DNA from: a virus
Virus record (IMG/VR): IMGVR_UViG_3300031754_000005
Span: 1-58,765 of that record
Length of the DNA: 58,765 nt
Direction: 5' to 3' (one strand)
Under the pieces are notes generated by a model that did not search any database, was not told the DNA's origin, and saw only the letters and a list, made by a program, of their open reading frames with translations. Positions within the stretch are counted from its first letter, which is position 1. Every line of letters begins with the position of its first letter. A program made the translations under genes and the position numbers. Shown here piece after piece: positions 1 to 5,793 of this stretch.

Positions 1-401
1 CCGCCACCAAAACGCGGCGCGCGACGGTGCCGATCAACGGCGTACTGCTGGCCGAGCTGCGCCTCGGGCGGTATGCGGAAGTGGAGGACGGTAGAGGCGA
101 GGGGGTGCACGTCGTCGAATTCCGAGGACGCCCGGTGCGTTCGATCAAGACGGCGTTCGCCGCCGCCTGCCGGCGAGCCGGAATCGCGAACAGCTCGCCC
201 CACACGCTGCGCCACAGCGCGGCCACGCACATGGTCATGGCCGGGGTGCCGCTGGCGGAGATCGCGCGGATGCTCGGCGACAGCGAGGCGATGGTCGAGC
301 GTGTCTACGGAAAATGGGCGCCGGACTATCTGCGCCGCGCGGCCGAGGCGCTGGCCGGGGATACGCGACCGCGGCTGATTTCTGATAGGGAGGAGGGATG
401 A
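1..401 (+). CDS. int: Tyrosine integrase, C-terminal part (continues from 58765)
   Basis: This is the 3' part of the integrase that begins at 57963. Its frame is open from the first base, and the first 139 bases repeat 58627-58765. It carries most of the catalytic domain: the H-x-x-R box (HTLRHSAATH, H289 and R292 of the joined protein) and the nucleophile Tyr324 in ERVYGKW. The joined protein is 354 residues, a normal length for a phage tyrosine recombinase. The gene ends 539 bp before the attP core, the usual int-attP arrangement. An internal ATG at 27 exists, but a start there would lose the DNA-binding domains, so this is a split gene and not a short one. Confidence 0.95.
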   Translation, partial: ATKTRRATVPINGVLLAELRLGRYAEVEDGRGEGVHVVEFRGRPVRSIKTAFAAACRRAGIANSSPHTLRHSAATHMVMAGVPLAEIARMLGDSEAMVERVYGKWAPDYLRRAAEALAGDTRPRLISDREEG

Positions 402-608
402 GAGATGGGCCGGCCAAAATTAGCGGCCGCGCCGAACTCTCCGACCGCACCGAGCCGGAATTTCTCGGACCTGTGTAGGGATTCACGTACAAAGAGTTCT
501 ATGCCATATTCCCCGCCGTGGCGGGGCCTAGACTAATCTCCGGGTCGCTTGCCACACGACGCACCTCCGTTCTGTTGTCCGTTGTCGGCGGAACTGGGTT
601 GCGAGAAC

Positions 609-678
609 GGGTGGACGTGGAGGGACTTGCACCCTCGGGGTATCCAGTTGACGGCCCGACCCCGCGCTTGCCACGCCC
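609..678 (-). ncRNA. Short tRNA-like element with a GTGC T-arm
   Basis: Read on the minus strand, GGGCGTG (678-672) pairs with CACGTCC (619-613) as a 7-bp acceptor stem with one G-U. It is followed by a perfect 5-bp T-stem (GAGGG/CCCTC) around the loop TGCAAGT. The body is about six bases short, the D-arm is minimal, and the anticodon arm is irregular; one folding gives the loop GTCAACT. The T-arm has GTGC where elongator tRNAs have GTTC. It may be a non-translating tRNA mimic, a decayed tRNA or part of the integration site. I cannot assign an amino acid. Confidence 0.45.
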
Positions 679-720
679 ATAGAGCTAAAGGCTCAGCGGC
701 AACTCGCCGTTAGCCTTCGG

Positions 721-751
721 AGCGCCGAGCAGTTCACCGCTGCTCGGCGCT
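721..751 (+). terminator. 12-bp GC-rich hairpin between int and attP
   Basis: AGCGCCGAGCAG (721-732) and CTGCTCGGCGCT (740-751) form a perfect 12-bp stem with a 7-base loop, followed by TCGTTCGTC. It lies downstream of int and could end the early transcript, although the following T-run is weak. A smaller hairpin (690-715) lies just upstream. Confidence 0.5.
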
Positions 752-939
752 TCGTTCGTCACCCCTTCATTCTGGGCTAGCGACCAATTTCCTGCCCCAT
801 GCTTGACCAATAGCTGATTATGATCAGACAGGAAGGCGGCCAGCGTCCGGAGAAATGAGCGTCTTGCACACCGCAGAACGACGTTTTGGCGGTACTGCAC
901 GACCCTCCAGAATACTGTTCGATATGGGCAAGCGGTGTC

Positions 940-984
940 CTCCGAAGGCAGAGGTCGAAGGTTCGAATCCTTTCGGGTCCGCCA
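940..984 (+). other. attP: attP core: 3' half of a tRNA-Arg(CCG) gene
   Basis: This segment reads as the 3' half of a tRNA: anticodon loop CTCCGAA (940-946, anticodon CCG), stem GGCAG, a canonical T-arm (GAAGG, loop TTCGAAT, CCTTT), acceptor strand CGGGTCC, discriminator G and encoded CCA (982-984). The 5' half is absent: upstream GTGTC cannot pair well with GGCAG, and no matching GGACCCG acceptor strand is present. This is the signature of an integrase target, where the incoming copy rebuilds the end of the host gene. It predicts insertion at the host tRNA-Arg(CCG), with crossover between the anticodon loop and the 3' end. Confidence 0.88.
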
Positions 985-1029
985 TTGTTTCCCGCCATTT
1001 TCTGGCGTAAAGCTGCCGCCGGCAGCGAG

Positions 1030-1058
1030 GGGTTTCTCCGACAGTGTAAGAGAAACCC
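1030..1058. repeat. Inverted repeat beside attP
   Basis: GGGTTTCTC (1030-1038) and GAGAAACCC (1050-1058) form a perfect 9-bp inverted repeat with an 11-base spacer, 46 bp after the encoded CCA. It could be an integrase or excisionase arm site, or a weak terminator. Confidence 0.5.
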
Positions 1059-1136
1059 GCCGGACGACACCCCCCACATGCTGCATCGGAGGGCGCCGCG
1101 GTTACCAGCGCGCCCACTAAGTGGGGAGAGGCTGCG

Positions 1137-1930
1137 ATAACCCGGCCGCTTGCGATCGACCTCTATTGTGGGCTTGGCGGCTGGTCCGAGGGCTTGCTTG
1201 CCGAGGGGTGGGATTGCGTCGGCTTCGACATCGAGCGGCACGAGTATGGCGGGTGCCGCTACCCGGCGCAGCTTGTGTTGCAGGACGTGCTGACGCTGCA
1301 CGGGTCGCAGTTTCGGGACGCGGCGTTGATCGTCGCCTCGCCGCCATGCCAGGAATACAGCTACATGGCGATGCCGTGGAAGCTGGCAAAGGCGAAGGCT
1401 GCGGCGATCCGTGCGGACACGACGGGGGAGATGCTGCGGATCTCAACCGGCTGTTCGATGCGTGCTTTCGCATCCAAGCGCAAGCCTCGCTCGCGGCGGG
1501 GCGGCACATTCCTATGGTGGTGGAGAACGTGCGGGGCGCGCAGCCGTGGGTCGGGCGCAGCCGCTGGGCGTTCGGGAGCTATCACCTGTGGGGCGACGTG
1601 CCGGCGCTGATGCCGCCTGTAGGTGTGCGCAAACTGTCGCCGGCTCTGCATCTTGGGGGCGGCAACAGCTTTATTGCGCATGGCCGCGAGGCGGCCCGCC
1701 ATGATGCTCGCCATGCTGAACGTCGCGAAGCCGAAATAACCTCTGACCGGTCGTTTCAAACCCAATCGGTCAAGATCAGCGGTGGCGGGGCGGACGGCTG
1801 GTTCGGCGACAACGACCATCCGCTGCGCCAGCACACGCGCGGGCACCCGGCCAGGAAGGCCGCGAGCGCGCTGATCGCCAAAATCCCACTGCAGCTCGCC
1901 CGGCATGTAGCGCGGGTGTATTGGTCATGA
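1137..1930 (+). pseudogene. DNA cytosine-5 methyltransferase, frameshifted and without a start codon
   Basis: The first part carries motif I (AIDLYCGLGGWSEG) and the catalytic PCQ motif (ASPPCQEYS). Near 1430-1445 the coding signal moves into another frame, which carries motif VI (VVENVRGAQPW) and a full C-terminus to the stop at 1930. The first frame is open from 1050 but has no ATG, GTG or TTG before motif I. The codon that should follow the GGGGAGAGG ribosome site is ATA at 1137, and a lost ATG is likely. All family motifs survive, so the damage is recent or is sequence error. If intact, it would be an orphan methylase protecting phage DNA. Confidence 0.75.
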
Positions 1931-1944
1931 AAAAGGAGCGAGCC

Positions 1945-2349
1945 ATGCGCACCAGGATTTTCCCGGCGCTCGCCACCGGCGGCACCCTCTTTAACGCCGC
2001 CGCGGCCGGCCTCTTGCTGATGACCGCCGCCTGCAACCTCGCGCAGCAGACCGGGCTCGTGCTCTCGCCAGCCGATCTGGCGGCGCTGCGCGACACCTGC
2101 GCCGCCGCGGCGCCGGCGTTGAGGGTGGCGACAAATCCCGCGGCGCCCGCGCCGCTCAGCGCCACCGCCGTCTATCCCGCGGCATTCTGCCAGCAGCTGC
2201 TCGCCGGCGCCGTGCCGCCGACGACAAATTCATCCTCGCCCGCGTGGCTCGGCCAGACGCTCGCGATCACCCAGGACATTGCGACCGCCGCCGGCGTCAT
2301 CTTGCCGATCGCGCTAAAGGTGTTGCCGCTGGTGGCGGCGGTGCTGTAG
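1945..2349 (+). CDS. Small exported, possibly lipoprotein
   Basis: The 134-residue product starts with a charged N-terminus and a hydrophobic stretch ending LLLMTAAC, a plausible lipobox with the modified Cys. The rest is Ala/Pro-rich and ends in a second hydrophobic segment (AAGVILPIALKVLPLVAAVL). ATG 1945 is preferred because AAGGAG lies 7 bases upstream; an alternative ATG at 1927 overlaps the methylase stop. I do not recognise the family. As the gene lies outside the late operon it could act in lysogens, for example at the envelope, but this is inference. Confidence 0.6.
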   Translation: MRTRIFPALATGGTLFNAAAAGLLLMTAACNLAQQTGLVLSPADLAALRDTCAAAAPALRVATNPAAPAPLSATAVYPAAFCQQLLAGAVPPTTNSSSPAWLGQTLAITQDIATAAGVILPIALKVLPLVAAVL

Positions 2350-2359
2350 GGGGCGGGAA

Positions 2360-2794
2360 ATGCCGCTCGATGACACGACGTGGACGCCAATCGAAATCGA
2401 GGCGCGGTCCCAACAATTGGGTTGGCTGGACCCTATTGGCCGCGCGCTAACTCGCGCTCGCGACCTGGAAATGAAGTTCTGGGGCCGCGGTAGTTTGCGT
2501 ACGGGAACCGGCATTTGCGCCCTTCACGCCATCCAACGTTCCACGGGCAGCCCTCATCCCTACGGCCTGCCGAATGCCGATTTGATTTGGCGCTGGAACG
2601 ATCGACAGAAAGAGAACCGGGAGATTCTTGCCGCCTTTGACGCGGCGATCGCCGATCCCTGCCGCCGGCGTTGGCGATTTACTCGCGAGGGGATCGCCGA
2701 CGAATGCGCCATTGCGCTGGCAACGCAGATCGTCGAAGCCGATCGGCGGGCGCACAAAAAAAGCGCCGGCCGGGATGACCCGACCGGCGCATGA
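2360..2794 (+). CDS. Hypothetical protein
   Basis: The 144-residue soluble product follows a GGGGGCGGG ribosome site and is rich in Arg and Trp, with a helical C-terminal half. No family is recognised. It belongs to the + strand cluster between attP and the late operon, 10 bp after the lipoprotein-like gene. A complete frame and codon use like its neighbours support it as real. Confidence 0.6.
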   Translation: MPLDDTTWTPIEIEARSQQLGWLDPIGRALTRARDLEMKFWGRGSLRTGTGICALHAIQRSTGSPHPYGLPNADLIWRWNDRQKENREILAAFDAAIADPCRRRWRFTREGIADECAIALATQIVEADRRAHKKSAGRDDPTGA

Positions 2795-2848
2795 AGTGGG
2801 GGGTAGAAAAGCCGGAACTCAATCGGTCTTTCAACCATGGAGAAGAGA

Positions 2849-3307
2849 ATGCCCGAGATCAACGCGAATTTTATCGCCAAGGCCTACGAGCTGACCGCGA
2901 TCGCCTACAGTGACAACATCGAGTGCCCACCGCTTCAGGCGCTGAACGAGTGGGTGATGCGGCAGCGGGCCGGCACGACCCCCGCCACCGGCAATTTCGA
3001 TGACGCGGTGTTGGCCGCGGTGCAATCCTCGCCCGATGGCGTCGGGATCGAGGATCTGCGCTCGATCCTGGCGACCTACAAAAAGCCGGCAAACCAGATC
3101 GGCGCGGCGCTCGCCCGCCTCGTCAAAAAGGAACTCCTCGCGGTCGCCGGTAGCGAGGCGGCGCAGATCTGGACCTTCAAGACCGCGCCGGCAGCGGCCG
3201 GCACGACCCAGCCTCGGACGCGCACCGCTTCCGGCAACGGTGCCGGGCGGACGCGCGGCCGGCCACGCAATCAACCGGCAGCCGGGCAGGCCGCGGCGGC
3301 GGAGTGA
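2849..3307 (+). CDS. Winged-helix-like protein with AT-hook tail
   Basis: The roughly 152-residue product has a helical central part (DDAVLAAVQSSPDGVGIEDL and on to ALARLVKKELL) that reads like a winged-helix DNA-binding domain. It is followed by a basic tail with the AT-hook core TRGRPRN. The start at 2849 has GGAG six bases upstream; a start at 2837 would place that site inside the gene. Small-groove binding by the GRP core is family knowledge; a nucleoid-like or regulatory role here is inference. Confidence 0.6.
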   Translation: MPEINANFIAKAYELTAIAYSDNIECPPLQALNEWVMRQRAGTTPATGNFDDAVLAAVQSSPDGVGIEDLRSILATYKKPANQIGAALARLVKKELLAVAGSEAAQIWTFKTAPAAAGTTQPRTRTASGNGAGRTRGRPRNQPAAGQAAAAE

Positions 3308-3310
3308 GCC

Positions 3311-3622
3311 ATGGCGGACGAAGCGGCTGTCGAAGCTGAAATCCAGGCGAAGGGGCTCAATGCCCCTCGCCTCAACCCCGCGCAGATCGATGCGCAGATC
3401 CTGGCCGAGCAATATCACGTCTTCCCCGGCACGACGCTGACCGTTTGCGCGCTGACCCTGCAGAACGGCTTTCAGGTCGTCGGCAAGAGCGCGTCGGCGA
3501 GCCCGGAGAATTTTGACGCCGAGCTCGGCCGGACAATCGCCCGCGAAGACGCCCGCCGGCAGATTTGGGTGTTGGAGGGCTACGCTTTGCGCTCGCGGCT
3601 CGCCGCGGGTTCGGCCGCATGA
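3311..3622 (+). CDS. gp49/gp66-family phage protein (N4 gp49 / Sf6 gene 66)
   Basis: The 103-residue product contains the family hallmark: FPGTTLTVCALTLQNGF, then SASASPENFDAELGR, then ARRQIWVLEGYALRSRL. The family is common in tailed phages; its biochemical function is unknown to me. The gene starts 3 bp after the AT-hook gene and overlaps the next gene by ATGA, so all three are probably co-translated. Confidence 0.85.
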   Translation: MADEAAVEAEIQAKGLNAPRLNPAQIDAQILAEQYHVFPGTTLTVCALTLQNGFQVVGKSASASPENFDAELGRTIAREDARRQIWVLEGYALRSRLAAGSAA

Positions 3623-3897
3623 CCGCGCCGGCCTGGACCGACCGGCTGCCGCGCTACCATGCGCTGCGGCCGGTGCGGGCGGCGCCGATCGCCGCCTTTG
3701 TCGACATCACGGCCGAGGGCGATGAAGTGCTGCGCCTCGCTCTCGGGCCAGAAAGGAGCGTCAAGGTGGTGGTGCCGGCTGCCGTCTTCGACGACGGCCG
3801 CGCCAAGATCGGCGACTATCTCATCGTCGACGATGAGGGTGAGGTGTCGTGGATGCCGGCCGGCGCGTTCGCGCTCGATCACCGGCGGGAGCCCTGA
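3619..3897 (+). CDS. Hypothetical protein (small beta-rich)
   Basis: The 92-residue product starts in an ATGA overlap with the gp49-like gene. It contains beta-type segments (EVLRLALGPERSVKVVVPAA, GDYLIVDDEGEVSWMPAGAF) typical of small accessory phage proteins that accompany gp49-like genes. It is the last gene of the + strand cluster and converges with the late operon. Confidence 0.65.
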   Translation: MTAPAWTDRLPRYHALRPVRAAPIAAFVDITAEGDEVLRLALGPERSVKVVVPAAVFDDGRAKIGDYLIVDDEGEVSWMPAGAFALDHRREP

Positions 3898-3907
3898 GGG
3901 ATGCGGC

Positions 3908-4069
3908 TCAGGCGGCCCTCGGCGACGGGCGGCTGCTGGTCGCCTCCAGCGCAGCAACGCACTCATCGCGGCATCGGCGCATTTGGGCGAGATTTTCGTC
4001 GGTGGGGTCGGCCTGGCAGCGCAAAATCGCCGCCCGAAAACGCTCCCAGGCCCGCTGCTCAGCCGTCAT
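3908..4069 (-). CDS. Small hypothetical protein at the end of the late operon
   Basis: The 53-residue product (starting MTAEQRAWERFRAAILRC) is preceded by AAGGAG four to five bases before the ATG at 4069. It is helical and charged with three Cys. It is the last gene of the leftward operon and ends 10 bp from the convergent + strand gene. Confidence 0.6.
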   Translation of the reverse strand: MTAEQRAWERFRAAILRCQADPTDENLAQMRRCRDECVAALEATSSRPSPRAA

Positions 4070-4168
4070 TAAGGCTCCTTCCCCGCCGTTGACGATGCGC
4101 CGCAGATGGAGTCGGCGGCGCGATTATCAAGCTGACGGTCAAATGGCGGTCAAATGGCGGTCAGCCCC

Positions 4169-4396
4169 TCAGCCATCGGGCGGGTTTGGCTGGCCGAAGA
4201 AATGCACCAGCAGAAAGACGCAGCTGGCGCAGACGAGCGGCGCCAAAGGGCGCCACGACGCCCAGCGGCGGATTGTGTCGGATAGCGTGTAGGCGCCGCC
4301 GCCCTGGTCAAAGACAATCGAGGTCGCCTCCAGCGCGACGAACGACAGGGCGACCGCAAAGAGCCACCACCACCAGATCCGGCGCCAGCGTTGCAT
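4169..4396 (-). CDS. Small two-TM membrane protein, holin candidate
   Basis: The 75-residue product starts with a basic, Trp-rich stretch (MQRWRRIWWWW), then a membrane segment (LFAVALSFVALEA), a loop, and a second one (LAPLVCASCVFLLVHFF). Size, topology and basic N-terminus suit a class II-type holin. It lies at the end of the late operon among other membrane-protein genes. Similarity to a named family is not claimed. Confidence 0.55.
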   Translation of the reverse strand: MQRWRRIWWWWLFAVALSFVALEATSIVFDQGGGAYTLSDTIRRWASWRPLAPLVCASCVFLLVHFFGQPNPPDG

Positions 4397-4403
4397 CGGC
4401 CGA

Positions 4404-4520
4404 TCATCCTTCGAAGAGCCAAAAGCCGAGCCGCAGCAGCCGCAAGGACCAGAGCCGCGCCCGCAGGTGCCGCACCAGGTTGCGCCGCTGGACCCCGCGG
4501 ATTTTGCCGGCCAGCGGCAC
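4404..4520 (-). CDS. Possible 38-residue basic peptide
   Basis: A GTG-initiated frame follows AGGAGG, but only one base separates them, which is too close for a normal site. The peptide is Arg/Leu-rich (RRNLVRHLRARLWSLRLLRL) and looks amphipathic. It fills the gap between two membrane-protein genes. The poor spacing makes it doubtful. Confidence 0.3.
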   Translation of the reverse strand: MPLAGKIRGVQRRNLVRHLRARLWSLRLLRLGFWLFEG

Positions 4521-4529
4521 CCCTCCTCT

Positions 4530-5030
4530 TTACGAGATGATCGCCCGCGCCGGCACGGTTGCCGGCACCGGTTCGAGCGGCGCTGCGACCGCGGTTGTCG
4601 CATTGCCGCTGACCGCGAGGTTGGTGGCGATCGCCGCCAGCCCGATCTGCGCCTCGATCTTGTCGGCGACCGCCCCTGGCGTAATGCCGAAGCGATCGAG
4701 CGCTTCCGGCGCGTGGTCGGCGACGTACTGCACGCCGACCGCCAGCGCGGGCGGCAGGCTCGGGTGCAAGGCCGCCGCGTGGTCGAGCTGCGCGTCGGTC
4801 GCCTGCTGGATCTTGCCGAGGCTGTTCCTGACCGCGGCGTCGAGCAGATCGCGGGTTTCCTTGTTCTTGATCTTGGCCTGGAGCATCGCCAGCGCGAGCG
4901 CGCCAAAGACGCTGAAGGCGCCGCCCACCGCCGCCGTGGCGATGCCGGTCAGATCGACCGTGACGCCGGCGGCCAATGCCGGCCCGGCGGCGACCAGAAG
5001 CGGCAGCGCCGGCAATATTCGGGACCTCAT
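4530..5030 (-). CDS. Exported or membrane protein, holin-like (LL-H type resemblance)
   Basis: The 166-residue product begins with a signal-like segment (MRSRILPALPLLVAAGPALA). A second hydrophobic stretch follows (IATAAVGGAFSVFGALALAM), then a helical region KNKETRDLLDAAVRNSLGK. An N-terminal hydrophobic part followed by a helical tail recalls LL-H-type phage holins, but the match is loose. It starts in an ATGA overlap with the upstream gene and stops with TAA at 4530. Confidence 0.55.
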   Translation of the reverse strand: MRSRILPALPLLVAAGPALAAGVTVDLTGIATAAVGGAFSVFGALALAMLQAKIKNKETRDLLDAAVRNSLGKIQQATDAQLDHAAALHPSLPPALAVGVQYVADHAPEALDRFGITPGAVADKIEAQIGLAAIATNLAVSGNATTAVAAPLEPVPATVPARAIIS

Positions 5031-5281
5031 TGTTGCTTTCCCTCTTCCAAGCAGGCCCGCATCCGGCGCGCCAGCAATTCGGCGGCCCGGTGCATCTCCT
5101 GCGCGCCGAGCCCCCACAAGAGCCCGGCGTGCGGGTTGAGATCGTCCCGGCCGGTCATCGGATCGGCGGCCACCTCGCGGCATTGCCGCGCCAGGTCGGC
5201 GAGGAACGCCGCCAGCTCGTTCGGCTCGACCAGCGAAGCGAGCTCCACCCGCCCAGCCCAGCGGGGCCGGTTTTCGCGCAT
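5027..5281 (-). CDS. Hypothetical protein in the lysis-candidate cluster
   Basis: The 84-residue soluble, helical product starts in a TGATG overlap with the upstream gene and overlaps the next by ATGA, so it is translationally coupled on both sides. It has two Cys and no membrane segment. No family recognised. Confidence 0.6.
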   Translation of the reverse strand: MRENRPRWAGRVELASLVEPNELAAFLADLARQCREVAADPMTGRDDLNPHAGLLWGLGAQEMHRAAELLARRMRACLEEGKQQ

Positions 5282-5718
5282 CACTTTTTTTCCGGTTCGA
5301 TAGTCGCCCGGGCTAGATCAGTTTCGGCGATGATGACCTTGCGTTCTGCCTGGGCGACCATTGCCTGAGCCTTCAGGGTCGCCGCCAGTTCGCCTTCCGC
5401 GCGCGCGGCTTCCTCCAGCCGGGTCTGATTGCTGTTGCCCTGGATCTCGATCTTGTGCATGTCGTCCGCCATGGCCTGCAATACTGCGGTGTGTTCGACC
5501 GCCTTTTCGATGATGATCTCAGCCGCGGCGCGCCCTGAATCGGCCGCCCTGATGCTCATCTGGGTGGCGATCGCCACCTCTTTGGTCGCCGCCGCCAGCG
5601 TCTTCGCGGTGCGCCGATCGCTGCGCCATTGCCGATAGATCCCAAACAAGACCCCGGCGGCGATGACCCCTTCCGGGCCGAACCAGGCGCGCGTCAGCTC
5701 GCCCATCTCAATCATCAT
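5281..5718 (-). CDS. Membrane-anchored coiled-coil protein, inner-membrane spanin candidate
   Basis: The product of about 145 residues has one N-terminal membrane segment (GVIAAGVLFGIYRQW). A long Ala/Glu/Lys-rich helical region follows (ATKEVAIATQMSIRAA through AEGELAATLKAQAMVAQAERK), likely a coiled coil. That architecture matches i-spanins and some virion-associated membrane proteins. ATG 5718 is chosen; ATG 5715 and GTG 5727 are alternatives. No outer-membrane partner was recognised. Confidence 0.5.
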   Translation of the reverse strand: MMIEMGELTRAWFGPEGVIAAGVLFGIYRQWRSDRRTAKTLAAATKEVAIATQMSIRAADSGRAAAEIIIEKAVEHTAVLQAMADDMHKIEIQGNSNQTRLEEAARAEGELAATLKAQAMVAQAERKVIIAETDLARATIEPEKK

Positions 5719-5793
5719 GCGATTCACTACCCGGACATGAAAAACGCGGCCCGCGGGCCGCCCTGTAGGCGTCAAAAAAGCGTCGTTGCTGCG

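Larger units (their letters stand above)
402..1120. other. Attachment region without protein-coding genes
   Basis: No credible protein gene lies here. The stretch holds a GC hairpin after int (511-526), a tRNA-like element on the minus strand (609-678), two further hairpins (690-715 and 721-751), the attP core (940-984) and an inverted repeat (1030-1058). Open frames on both strands across 685-1300 are translations of the tRNA fragment. Their peptides (GFEPSTSAFGG, SNLRPLPSE) are well known as spurious products of tRNA-Arg loci. Confidence 0.8.

Noticed and set aside
1-139. Physical direct terminal repeat as in T7-like phages
   Set aside because: The repeat lies inside int, is not in an intergenic packaging region, has mismatches at the contig edge, and is best explained by a circular sequence.
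511-526. Hairpin CCCCGCC-GT-GGCGGGG as int terminator
   Set aside because: The stem is short with almost no loop, and no T-run follows on either strand; the 721-751 hairpin is a better candidate.
685-1301. Open frames on both strands with peptides such as GFEPSTSAFGG and SNLRPLPSE
   Set aside because: These are translations of the tRNA-Arg 3' half and flanking bases, a well-known source of false proteins.
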